Source: Magnetococcales bacterium (GTDB lineage: Bacteria > Pseudomonadota > Magnetococcia > Magnetococcales > UBA8363). Taken from it: a stretch of DNA of 43,519 nt. The stretch lies in contig JADGCN010000016.1 of the NCBI GenBank assembly GCA_015228975.1, forward strand, positions 1 through 43,519. The letters run 5' to 3'. Below the pieces are notes generated by a model. The model was not told where the DNA came from. It searched no databases and saw only the letters and a list, made by a program, of their open reading frames with translations. Below are positions 25,228-34,200 of this stretch, one piece after another. The translations under genes and the position numbers were made by a program. Position 1 is the first letter of the stretch. Every line of letters starts with the position of its first letter.

Positions 25228-26580
25228 ATGAAACGCGCTTTCCTTCTTTTCCTGGCTTTGGCCTTGATACCCGTCACAGCCTGGGCTGAACCCGCCGCAG
25301 CGGTTGCAGCAGGACCGTCCATACTCGGTATCCCCCTGGATTTCATCCTTTTCGCCCTGGTTTTGTTGGGAGTGGCGCTGTTCAGCGAAAACACGCTGCA
25401 AGTGGGTCTGATCGGGGCAACGACCATCGTCCTTTATAAAGTCTTTTTTGCCGGCTTCAAGCATGGCACGGGCTTGGCGGGGTTGGGACTGCACTTTCAA
25501 CATGAATGGGTCACTTTGGCCAATCTGTTTTGCCTGCTCATGGGCTTCGCCCTACTCTCCAATCATTTCGAGCACAGCAAAGTCCCCGATATTTTGCCCC
25601 GCTTCATCCCCGGGGGTTGGAAGGGTGGCTTCGTCCTGTTATGCATGGTCTTCGTGCTTTCCAGCTTTCTGGATAACATCGCCGCCGCTTTGATCGGCGG
25701 TGCCATCGCCAGAACGGTGTTTCGCGGCAAGGTGCATATCGGTTATCTCGCCGGCATCGTCGCCGCTTCCAACGCGGGAGGATCGGGAAGCGTGGTCGGG
25801 GACACCACCACCACCATGATGTGGATTGCCGGCATCAGCCCCGGTGCCGTGTTTCACGCCTATGCCGGTGCGTTGATCGCTTTGTTCATCTGCGGCATCC
25901 CCGCCGCCATGCAACAGGATAAATATTCCCCCATCAGCGTTTCCCATGGCGAAGTTGTCAAAGTCGATGTCGTTCGCGTCGCCCTGGTCGCCTTCATCCT
26001 GGTGGTGGCAATCCTGGTCAATATGGTGGTCAACCTGAAATTCAACGAAATTTCCGATACCTTCCCCTTTATTGGCGTCGGCGTCTGGGCAGCCTTGCTG
26101 GTCTCCATCCCCCTACGCCAACCTGAGTGGAAAATCATTCCGGAAACCTTCAAGGGAAGTATCTTTCTTCTCTCCCTTGTATTATGCGCCTCCTTGATGC
26201 CCGTGGAAAAACTCCCCCCCGCTTCCTGGCCGGTGGCCATGGGATTGGGGTACGTCTCCGCCGTGTTCGACAACATCCCATTGACCGCCCTGGCCATCAA
26301 ACAAGGGGGGTACGACTGGGGGGCGCTGGCCTATTCCGTGGGCTTCGGTGGCTCGATGATCTGGTTCGGCTCCTCGGCGGGCGTCGCTCTGACCAACATG
26401 TTTCCCGAGGCCAAGTCGGTCGGCAAATGGGTCAAGGACGGCTATCATGTGACGATCGCCTACACCATCGGATTTTTCGTTCTCCTGGCCATCATGGGTT
26501 GGCACCCTTCCTCAGACCGTTACCATACAGGTACCCCAACGGTGCAAACGCATATGTCCACGCCATCCACAAACCACTGA
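25228..26580 (+). CDS. NhaD-type Na+/H+ antiporter-like membrane protein, copy B
   Basis: A 450-aa paralogue of the protein at 21171-22529, differing at scattered conservative positions and in the C-terminal tail. It keeps the leader peptide, both DN motifs (FLDNIAAAL, FDNIPLTAL) and the Gly/Thr-rich loop SNAGGSGSVVGDTTTT. Nucleotide changes are mainly silent third-position changes, which points to selection on both copies. The RBS region is identical in both. It is followed by a 257-bp gap with its own possible promoter before the OadG-like gene, whereas copy A has the extra 41-aa gene there. Confidence 0.82.
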   Translation: MKRAFLLFLALALIPVTAWAEPAAAVAAGPSILGIPLDFILFALVLLGVALFSENTLQVGLIGATTIVLYKVFFAGFKHGTGLAGLGLHFQHEWVTLANLFCLLMGFALLSNHFEHSKVPDILPRFIPGGWKGGFVLLCMVFVLSSFLDNIAAALIGGAIARTVFRGKVHIGYLAGIVAASNAGGSGSVVGDTTTTMMWIAGISPGAVFHAYAGALIALFICGIPAAMQQDKYSPISVSHGEVVKVDVVRVALVAFILVVAILVNMVVNLKFNEISDTFPFIGVGVWAALLVSIPLRQPEWKIIPETFKGSIFLLSLVLCASLMPVEKLPPASWPVAMGLGYVSAVFDNIPLTALAIKQGGYDWGALAYSVGFGGSMIWFGSSAGVALTNMFPEAKSVGKWVKDGYHVTIAYTIGFFVLLAIMGWHPSSDRYHTGTPTVQTHMSTPSTNH

Positions 26581-26691
26581 CCGTGTCGGGAGAGAGGGGG
26601 GAGCCTTTTTTCTCGGGTGGATTCATGATGGAAAATTAATACCATACAGTTGGAATGGGCGATGCGATAGGGTCTATGTTAATGCTTTCAA

Positions 26692-26720
26692 TTGACTTGT
26701 TGTGTCAATACGGGTAGAAA
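26692..26720 (+). promoter_or_regulatory. Candidate sigma70 promoter for the copy B OadG-OadB pair
   Basis: TTGACT (26692-26697), a 17-bp spacer and TAGAAA (26715-26720), about 118 bp before the OadG-like start. TTGAC and GTCAA around it also form a small dyad. Evidence is box similarity only. Confidence 0.4.
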
Positions 26721-26837
26721 GTTTCCGTAAATTCCAAAATCGGATGCCAAATACTGTCTGGAGGGGTGACGGATTGCCTCGATTGGTCAAGACGTTGTGA
26801 TGCCCGAAAGGGAAAGCCATTTAGTAAAGGAGTTCCA

Positions 26838-27179
26838 ATGCTTCATCAAGTTATCATGAAATCGTTGTATGCCTATATGCTGCTGGCAATTATCGCTTTT
26901 TTTGTGGCAGTGGTCATTAAGGTCATCGTCAGTCTTTTCAACAAGGCCGCTGACAAAAGTGAACCGGTATCTGGAGCATCCGTTCAAGCGGTCGCGGCTT
27001 CAGCACCCGCACCCGCCATCCTCAAAGGAATACCCGCTCATCACTTGGTAGCCATCGTCGCCGCCGCACAAACGGTTGCCGGGGGGCGCGTTGTCAGAAT
27101 CGACGAAGGCGAGGAAAATAAAAATTGGACCACGATCGGTCGCTCGCAACACTTGTCGTCCCACGACATTCGCCGCTGA
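26838..27179 (+). CDS. OadG-like gamma/delta subunit, copy B
   Basis: A 113-aa paralogue of the protein at 22880-23227. It has the same single helix, a variable Ala/Pro/Val linker and a conserved C-terminal domain with IPAHHLVAIVAAAQTVAGGR and SWTTIGRS-like NWTTIGRSQHLSSHDIRR. The linker has diverged much more than the two ends, as expected if it is only a tether. ATG 26838 follows AAAGGAG exactly as in copy A. The 96-bp gap to the OadB-like gene holds a palindrome that is also present, less perfect, in copy A. Confidence 0.72.
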   Translation: MLHQVIMKSLYAYMLLAIIAFFVAVVIKVIVSLFNKAADKSEPVSGASVQAVAASAPAPAILKGIPAHHLVAIVAAAQTVAGGRVVRIDEGEENKNWTTIGRSQHLSSHDIRR

Positions 27180-27275
27180 TCCGCTTTAGATTCATCATCA
27201 AGATTGTGCCTGGAATTCGGTAAGATCAGGCAGTCGCATCATGTAACGTTACATCGAGTACCGGGAGGAGTTGCT

Positions 27276-28520
27276 GTGGATATTAACATGTTGGATCTGT
27301 TTCAAGGCATCAGCACGCTGGTGTCCTCGTTCCAAACCCAGCCGGAAATCGCCTGGGCCCGTATTTTCCTCATGGGTTTGGGTTGCGTTCTGATCTATCT
27401 GGGTCACAAAGGGGTGCTGGAACCCTTGCTGATGGTGCCCATGGGGTTGGGTATGTCGGCAGTGAACGCCGGCGTCATGTTCGTCCCGCCCTCGATGAAT
27501 CTGCCCCAGCAGGGTGACAAGGGGACCCTGTTCCTCAACCCGTTGATTTCTGAGGGTGAAAAGCTGACCTATATACTCCAGGTGGACTTTTTGCAGCCCA
27601 TTTACATCTTCACCTTCTCCAACGGTTTGATCGCCTGCTTGGTGTTCATGGGGATCGGCTCCTTGTTGGATGTTGGTTATGTGATGCGGCGCCCGTTTGA
27701 GAGCATGTTTCTCGCCGTTTGCGCCGAGCTGGGCACCATCATCGTCTACCCCCTTGGCGTTGCTATCGGTCTGCCCGAAGGCGCCGCAGCCGCCACCTCA
27801 ACCATCGGTGGTGCCGACGGTCCCATGGTGCTGTTCTCCTCTCTCATGCTGGCCCCGGATATTTTCGTCCCCATCACGGTCGTGGCCTACCTCTATCTAG
27901 GATTGACTTATGGTGGCTACCCCTATCTGATCAAGCTGCTGGTTCCGAAAAGCATCCGTGGCACACCCATGCCCATTGAACCCGCTTCCAATATTACCCC
28001 CGGCCAAAAAATGGTGTTCGCCATCATCACCTGTATCCTTTTGTGTCTGTTGTTTCCGGTAGCCGCGCCCCTGTTCCTTTCGGTGTTCTTGGGAGTTGTG
28101 ATTCGCGAGGCCGGTCTCAAAGATTTTCAAACACTGTTTTCCAATACCGTACTCTACAGCGCCACCTTCTTTTTGGGGCTAATCCTGGGCATCTTGTGTG
28201 AAGCCGCCACCATCATGAACCCGGTTGTGTTTCGCTTGTTGATCCTTGGTATCACGGCGCTGACCATCTCAGCCATCGGGGGCATTATCGGTGGGTACAT
28301 CCTCTACTTTTACTATGGCAAAAAATACAATCCACTGATCGGTTTGGCCGGTGTCAGTTGCGTCCCGACCTGTGCCAAGGTGGCACAGAAAAGTGCCAAC
28401 AGTGCCAATCCCGAGTGCATGATCCTGCCCCAAGCGCTGGGATCCAATGTCAGTGGGGTCATCACATCCGCCATCCTGGCCGCCATTCTCATCGCCATGG
28501 TTGGACCCCTCAAAGGCTAG
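27276..28520 (+). CDS. OadB-like beta subunit, copy B
   Basis: A 414-aa paralogue of the protein at 23317-24558, nearly identical in protein sequence. It keeps the GGADGP motif, the Asn-Pro-Leu-Ile-Gly...Ser segment and the Lys at the usual Arg389 position (SCVPTCAKV). GTG 27276 is preceded by GGGAGGAG; an in-frame upstream start would add 24 residues with no counterpart in copy A. A terminator follows 35 bp after the stop. The strong conservation of both copies suggests that both are used, perhaps under different conditions. Confidence 0.85.
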   Translation: MDINMLDLFQGISTLVSSFQTQPEIAWARIFLMGLGCVLIYLGHKGVLEPLLMVPMGLGMSAVNAGVMFVPPSMNLPQQGDKGTLFLNPLISEGEKLTYILQVDFLQPIYIFTFSNGLIACLVFMGIGSLLDVGYVMRRPFESMFLAVCAELGTIIVYPLGVAIGLPEGAAAATSTIGGADGPMVLFSSLMLAPDIFVPITVVAYLYLGLTYGGYPYLIKLLVPKSIRGTPMPIEPASNITPGQKMVFAIITCILLCLLFPVAAPLFLSVFLGVVIREAGLKDFQTLFSNTVLYSATFFLGLILGILCEAATIMNPVVFRLLILGITALTISAIGGIIGGYILYFYYGKKYNPLIGLAGVSCVPTCAKVAQKSANSANPECMILPQALGSNVSGVITSAILAAILIAMVGPLKG

Positions 28521-28554
28521 CAATCCTCGTATCCATTCCAGTTCCTGGATCGTG

Positions 28555-28580
28555 AAAAGGGCCGCGCAAGCGGCCTTTTC
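28555..28580 (+). terminator. Rho-independent terminator after cassette B
   Basis: GGCCGC-GCAA-GCGGCC, flanked by AAAA and TTTT, 39 bp after the stop. The following bases CCTTT weaken the T-run slightly. Confidence 0.85.
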
Positions 28581-28922
28581 CTTTACTCCGCTTTCCCCAC
28601 CCTCATCACAAACGCCATGGTGTGAGCGATCATTGCCACACCAGAACCTGTAGCGTTCACCACAAAAAAATTTTCCTCTGACACCCGCTTACCCCATCCC
28701 CGCCTGTACCAGCCCCCGTTTTTTTATTGAAGAATCCCATATGTAGCAAAAAAAATCGACACCTCTGGACTATTTTACGAATTGTTGAGAAAATGCTGCC
28801 GTATTGATAAACTTTGACTTGATTTTTTACTGTATTAAGCAGATGTAAACGTGGTTAATATTTTTTTTATGCATAAATTTTAAGTAAAGAAACCGTAAAT
28901 ATTGTCAATTGAGGAGGAAACA

Positions 28923-29084
28923 ATGGTTCCTGATACAGTTACTGGGGCACTTATCCTGAGCTTTATCGATTTTATATTAAGCTTCTTCATGATCGCCGGA
29001 ATTGGCATCGTCCTGTCGTGGTTTCCGATCCTCAATCGTTATTTCAAGGTCGATGAGGCCAAACTGCGGAAAGGACACCCCTGA
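28923..29084 (+). CDS. 53-aa single-helix membrane protein in front of the third OadB
   Basis: I do not recognise a named family. ATG 28923 has a very strong Shine-Dalgarno, GAGGAGG, 5 nt upstream. The protein has one long hydrophobic stretch (about residues 8-37) and a charged end (YFKVDEAKLRKGHP). Its place before an OadB gene, like the OadG-like genes of cassettes A and B, suggests a small gamma-type partner, but the C-terminal domain of those proteins is missing. A gap of 130 bp, with a ten-G tract, separates it from the OadB gene. Confidence 0.65.
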   Translation: MVPDTVTGALILSFIDFILSFFMIAGIGIVLSWFPILNRYFKVDEAKLRKGHP

Positions 29085-29214
29085 CGGTACGTTTCAGGTA
29101 ACCGGGATTACCGGCTGGTACGTACAAGGGGGGGGGGATAAAGGCTTGTAAAACCCATAACAATGCGCCATGTGACGGCATGAACCGATAAGATACTCTC
29201 GTAAAGGTGATAAA

Positions 29215-30363
29215 ATGACGGCTGATTTAAGTTTCATCGACATGACCAATACGTTTTTCCTGGCCATGTACAAACAGACAGGATTTGAAAGTTTATGGTG
29301 GGGCAACACGGTCATGATGGGCGTGGGATGCATCCTGATCTACCTGGGAGTGGCCAAGCACTTTGAACCGTTGCTGTTGGTCTCCATCGGTTTTGCCTGC
29401 GTCATCGCCAATGTTCCCGGATCCGACCTGATCTCGGAGAATGGTCTGTTCACCCTGGCCCACAGAGGCTTGGAATTGTTGATCGTACCGCCGCTGATCT
29501 TTTTTGGTGTCGGAGCCATGACCGACTTCGGTCCCATGATCGCCAATCCCAAGCTGGTCCTATTGGGGGCGGCGGCTCATTTGGGTATTTTTGTCGCCCT
29601 CATCATCGCTAAAATGATCGGCTTTACCATCCAAGAGGCGGGAGCCATCGGCATCATTGGCGGTGCCGATGGTCCCATGGCTATCTTCGTAACCATGAAA
29701 CTGGCCCCCCACCTGTTGCCGCAAATCTCGGTGGCCGCCTATTCCTACATGGCATTGATGCCCCTCATCCAACCCCCGGTCATGAAACTCCTCACCACCA
29801 AGGAAGAACGCATGATTCGCATGGAATCCATGCGTCCAGTGACCCGGTTGGAAAAGATTGTATTTCCCATCGTCATCGGCATTATCGTCAATCTGTTCTT
29901 CCCACCCGTTGCCCCGCTGATCACCATGCTCATGTTGGGCAACCTGTTCAAAGAAGTCCTCGTCGTCGGTCGCTTGGCCAAGTCGGCTGCCAACGAAATC
30001 ATGAACGTCATCATCGTTGTCTTGACCCTGGCCATCGGTTCCACCATGAACGCCGACTCCTTTCTGACGATCAAAACGTTGGAAATTATCTTCCTGGGGC
30101 TATTGGCTTTCGTCGTTGGCACCGGCTCCGGGGTGGTGGGGGCTAAGGTGATGAACCTGTTCCTAAAGGTTAAAATTAACCCACTCCTGGGATCGGCGGG
30201 TATTGCCTCGGTTCCCATCGCCGCCAAGGTTACCCATTCCGTGGCCATCCAGGATGACCCGGAAAATTACCTGATCTATCACGCCATGGGACCCAACTTG
30301 GCAGGCGTGTTCGGTACTGCGATCTCCGGGGGTATCATGCTGGCTTTGTTGGGGGTGCGCTGA
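29215..30363 (+). CDS. Third OadB-like beta subunit (more canonical)
   Basis: A 382-aa polytopic membrane protein of the OadB/GcdB family. GIIGGADGPMAIF places Asp152 at the Asp203 position of Klebsiella OadB; Tyr178, Asn322 and Gly326 fit Tyr229, Asn373 and Gly377. The Ser382 position is Ala331 with Ser332 next to it, and the Arg389 position is Lys338. Compared with cassettes A and B it lacks the extra loop near residues 70-90 and is clearly diverged, so it is an older paralogue rather than part of the recent duplication. AAAGGTG lies about 5 nt before ATG 29215. A strong terminator follows. Confidence 0.86.
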   Translation: MTADLSFIDMTNTFFLAMYKQTGFESLWWGNTVMMGVGCILIYLGVAKHFEPLLLVSIGFACVIANVPGSDLISENGLFTLAHRGLELLIVPPLIFFGVGAMTDFGPMIANPKLVLLGAAAHLGIFVALIIAKMIGFTIQEAGAIGIIGGADGPMAIFVTMKLAPHLLPQISVAAYSYMALMPLIQPPVMKLLTTKEERMIRMESMRPVTRLEKIVFPIVIGIIVNLFFPPVAPLITMLMLGNLFKEVLVVGRLAKSAANEIMNVIIVVLTLAIGSTMNADSFLTIKTLEIIFLGLLAFVVGTGSGVVGAKVMNLFLKVKINPLLGSAGIASVPIAAKVTHSVAIQDDPENYLIYHAMGPNLAGVFGTAISGGIMLALLGVR

Positions 30364-30390
30364 TCCATCGACTTCGTGACGGACAATCTT

Positions 30391-30428
30391 GAGCGGCTGA
30401 ATCGTAACGGATTCATGCCGCTCTTTTT
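30391..30428 (+). terminator. Rho-independent terminator after the third OadB
   Basis: GAGCGGC-TGAATC pairs with GATTCA-T-GCCGCTC around a 6-nt loop with one bulged base, followed by TTTTT. It lies 28 bp after the stop. Confidence 0.93.
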
Positions 30429-30627
30429 ATATCAAGAGGATCCTGCCTTTTTGACGTGTTATGCGATTTACTTGCGTCGAAGGAGCCCTGGATGGTATTG
30501 GAAGAATGCACCAGCAAATCCCCATCGGACCCTGGTAGACAACGCCCAGGGGTAATTTTTCCTTTCGGGGTCACTCTATGGTAGGATATGGTAGTACCTG
30601 TGGCTAGCTGTGATAGGAGAACACGAC
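30429..30627. promoter_or_regulatory. Intergenic region before the toxin-antitoxin pair
   Basis: No gene is supported. CCCTGG and CCAGGG (about 30530-30553) form a hairpin followed by TAATTTTT. Just before the antitoxin, ATGGTA is repeated (TATGGTAGGATATGGTAGTACC), which could be an operator for the RHH protein. AGGAG lies 8 nt before the GTG start. Confidence 0.35.
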
Positions 30628-30918
30628 GTGGCGACAACCGCTGCAAAACCGATGTCCGTCAAAATTGACCCTGATACCCGTGCTCGGGTTGAGAGTCTTG
30701 CTGAAGCCCGCCACCGCTCCACACATTGGATAATGCGCGAGGCTATCAGCCAATACGTTGATCGCGAAGAAAAACGTGAGGCATTCCGACAAGAGGCCAT
30801 CAAGGCATGGGAAGACTACCAGGAAACGGGTCTGCATGCGACCGCAGCAGAGGTTGATGCGTGGCTTGCCAGTTGGGGGACTGACGACGAACTACCAGCA
30901 CCTGCATGTCACAAGTAA
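30628..30918 (+). CDS. Ribbon-helix-helix (CopG/ParD-type) antitoxin
   Basis: A 96-aa protein. Residues about 8-50 form a beta-helix-helix (KPMSVKIDPDTRARVESLAEARHRSTHWIMREAI is the region), typical of RHH DNA-binding antitoxins. The acidic C-terminal part (WEDYQETG, VDAWLASWGTDDE) would wrap the toxin. GTG 30628 is chosen because AGGAG lies 8 nt upstream; a GTG six codons earlier has none. The gene overlaps the toxin gene by 13 bp. It most likely represses its own promoter. Confidence 0.85.
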   Translation: MATTAAKPMSVKIDPDTRARVESLAEARHRSTHWIMREAISQYVDREEKREAFRQEAIKAWEDYQETGLHATAAEVDAWLASWGTDDELPAPACHK

Positions 30919-31199
30919 GATTTGCGCCCGTTGCAATCCGCGACTTGCAACGATTACGGGAATTTTTACGACCAAAAAATCCGGTAGCAGCCAGGCGGGC
31001 TGGCGAAACCATCATCAAAGCCTTAGAGGTACTCGGCAGACAGCCACAAATTGGCCGCCCAGTTGAGGATATGGCGCACAATTACCGAGAGTGGTTAATC
31101 AACTTTGGCGATAGTGGTTATGTCGTGCGATACCGGTTTGATGGTGACGAAATTACCATTCTGGCTGTACGTCACCAAAAAGAAACCGGTTACCCATAG
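30906..31199 (+). CDS. ParE/RelE-superfamily toxin
   Basis: A 97-aa basic protein with the RelE/ParE fold: FAPVAIRDLQRLREFL, a helix pair, IGRPVEDM, then the REWLINFGDSGYVVRYRFDGDEITILAVRHQKE beta core. The pairing with an RHH antitoxin fits ParE (gyrase poison) more than RelE, but the target cannot be read from sequence. It overlaps the antitoxin frame, as usual for coupled translation. Confidence 0.87.
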   Translation: MSQVRFAPVAIRDLQRLREFLRPKNPVAARRAGETIIKALEVLGRQPQIGRPVEDMAHNYREWLINFGDSGYVVRYRFDGDEITILAVRHQKETGYP

Positions 31200-31257
31200 G
31201 TGTTTGGACCCGATAGATTATATATCAATTTTTCTTTACACCATCCGGTAGGGTGAC

Positions 31258-34200
31258 ATGATCAACAACAACATGGCTTTATTGCAAAGCCGACGTTTGG
31301 GTCCCTTGTTTGTCACCCAATTTTTGGGGGCGTTAAACGATAATGTCTTTAAAAATGCCTTGGTGATGTTGATCACCTATCGCATTGCCGATCAGGCGCA
31401 CCTGGATGGACGTATCCTGGTGAGCCTTGCAGGGGGATTGTTCATCCTCCCCTTTTTCCTCTTTTCGGCAGTGGCCGGACAGTTGGCGGACAAATCGGAA
31501 AAATCGAGCTTGATCCAAAAGATCAAACTGGCGGAAATCGCCATCATGGGATTGGCCATTCTTGGATTTTACCTGAATAATCTATGGTTTCTATTGACGG
31601 TATTGTTTTTATTGGGTGCCCAGGCCACGTTTTTTGGCCCGGTCAAATACGCCATTCTCCCCGACCATCTGGCCAAGGAAGAATTGATTGCCGGGAATGC
31701 TTTTGTGGAGGCGGGAACGTTTCTGGCCATACTCCTGGGTACCATCGCCAGCGGTCTCGTCGTTCTCAGGGAACATGGGGTGGAAATCATCATGGTATCC
31801 ATCCTGGTTTTCGCCGTAGCCGGATGGCTGACCTCACGCTTGATCCCCCTGGCATCCGTTGCCTGCCCCACCCAGATCATCGAACCCAATCTGTTCAAAA
31901 GTACCTGGTCCATCCTGCGCCAATCGGCGGAACGCCGTGAAGTCTTTCTCGCCATTCTGGGAATTTCCTGGTTTTGGCTCACCGGAGCCACCTACCTGAC
32001 CCAGTTTCCAACCTTTGCCAAGGATGTCATCGGCGGCAACGAGGAAGTGGTGGTGGTTTTTCTCACCATTTTTTCTGTGGGCATCGGTTTGGGATCATTG
32101 CTGTGCAACCGCTTACTGGCGGGAGAGGTCAGCGCACAGTATGTCCCCCTGGGGGCCTTGGCCATGGCTTTGTTTTCCATCGACCTGGTACTTGCCAGCG
32201 AACGGGTCGTAACAGGTCATCTGATCGGGGTGCTGCCTTTTCTCAGCCACTTGCCCAATTGGCGCATCCTTCTGGATCTTTTGGGATTGGCGATGGCTGC
32301 CGGGGTCTATATCGTCCCCCTCTACGCCATCATGCAAACGTTGAGCAGCGAGAATAACCGCTCGCAAATCATCGCTGGCAACAACATCATGAATGCATTG
32401 TTCATGGTGGTCTCAGCGCTGGGCACGGTATTTTTGCTCTCCCTGGGTTTTTCCATCCCCGGTATTTTCATGGTCATGGCCCTCGCCAACATTGCGGTGG
32501 CACTCTATATCTGCAAACTGCTCCCCGATGCCTTGATCAAAACCTTGCTTTCCCGCCTTTTCGGCCTCCTGTACCGGGTGGAATTGCATGGGTGGCAACA
32601 TTGGGAATCGGTACATGAACGTGCGGTTATCGTCGTGAACCATGTCTCGTTTTTGGATGCGGCACTGTTGGCAACCTATCTGCCCGGGAAAGCCACTTTT
32701 GCCATCAATACCACCATGGCCAAGAAAAGGTGGATACGACCATTTTTATCCCTGGTGGACGCCTTTCCCCTGGATCCAACCAATCCCTTCGCCATTAAAT
32801 CTCTGACCAAACAGGTCAAGGAGGGTAAGCGTTGCGTCATTTTTCCGGAAGGTCGGATCACGGTTACCGGAGCGCTGATGAAAATCTACGAGGGGCCGGG
32901 ATTGATTGCTGATCGCGCCGATGCCCTCCTGGTCCCCATTCGCATCGATGGTGCCCAGTTTACCCCGTTTTCCCGATTGCGCGGCAAGGTACGATTGCGT
33001 TGGTTCCCCAAAATCACCCTGACCATGCTCGCCCCGCGCCGGCTGCAGGTGGACGACGCCATCAAGGGACGGGAACGCCGGCAATTGTTGGGGCAGGAAC
33101 TCTATGACCTTTTGAGCGAAATGATCTTCGCCACCAGCCCTTGGGAGCGAACCATCGACCAGGCGCTGCTGCACGCCCGCAGGATCCAGGGGGGGGATTT
33201 CCCAATCTTGGAAGATGTGGAGCGCCGCCCTGTTACCTATGATCGTCTGATTACGACCAGTCGGGTCCTGGGCCGTCTTGTTCAGAAGTATGCCGCAAAG
33301 GGCGAATGCGTAGGGGTACTCCTGCCCAACTCGGTCGCGGGTGTTTCGGTATTCTTTGCTTTGCAATCGGCGGGCTTGGTCCCCGCCATGCTTAATTTTT
33401 CCTCGGGCCTGGACAACATGCGTAGCGCTTGCACCGCCGCCAAGGTAGCGGTCGTCTTGACTTCACGGCGCTTTGTCACATTGGCGCGTTTGACCGAGGT
33501 GGTCCAGGCTTTGGCCCAGTCTGTCGAAGTACGCTTCCTGGAAGACGAAGCAGCCCGATTGACGCGTTGGGATAAACTGGCGGGATGGTTGGCGGGTCGC
33601 TGGGATGTCCAGTGCGGGGAGCGGCGTCAGGCGGATAGCCAAGAAGCAGCGGTGGTATTGTTTACCTCCGGATCCGAAGGGACTCCCAAAGGGGTGGTGC
33701 TCAGTCACCGCAACCTGTTGGCCAACTGCCAGCAATTAACCGCACGTATCGACTACAACCCGACGGATATCGTCTTTAACGCCCTGCCCATTTTCCATTC
33801 CTTCGGATTGACAGCAGGCTTACTGCTGCCCGTGGTATCGGGAATAAAAACTTTTGTCTATCCATCGCCGTTGCACTATCGCATCATTCCCGAAATGGTT
33901 TACGACAGCAACGCCACTATTTTGTTTGGCACCGATACCTTTCTTAAAGGTTACGCCCGGGTTTCCAATCCCTACGATTATTACAGCGTCCGCTATGTAT
34001 TCGCCGGCGCGGAAAAAGTCAAAGAAGATACCCGACGCCAATGGATGGATCGTTTTGGTTTGCGCATCCTGGAAGGTTATGGCGCAACGGAAACCTCTCC
34101 CGCGCTGGCGATCAATACCGCCATGCATTGTCGCCCGGGCACGGTTGGTCGCTTGCTGCCAGGAATTCTTCATCGTCTGGAGCCGGTCCCGGGTATCGAC

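Larger units (their letters stand above)
21171..28520 (+). repeat. Tandem duplication of a three-gene cassette (antiporter-OadG-OadB)
   Basis: Unit A runs from about 21150 to 24558 and unit B from about 25207 to 28520, in the same direction. The order of genes, ribosome-binding sites and start codons (ATG, ATG, GTG) agree. Intergenic parts have diverged strongly while coding parts have not. Unit A has one extra small gene (22644-22769). Confidence 0.93.

Noticed and set aside
26581-26640. Terminator after the antiporter of cassette B
   Set aside because: There is a T-run in GCCTTTTTTCTC but no stable GC stem directly before it.
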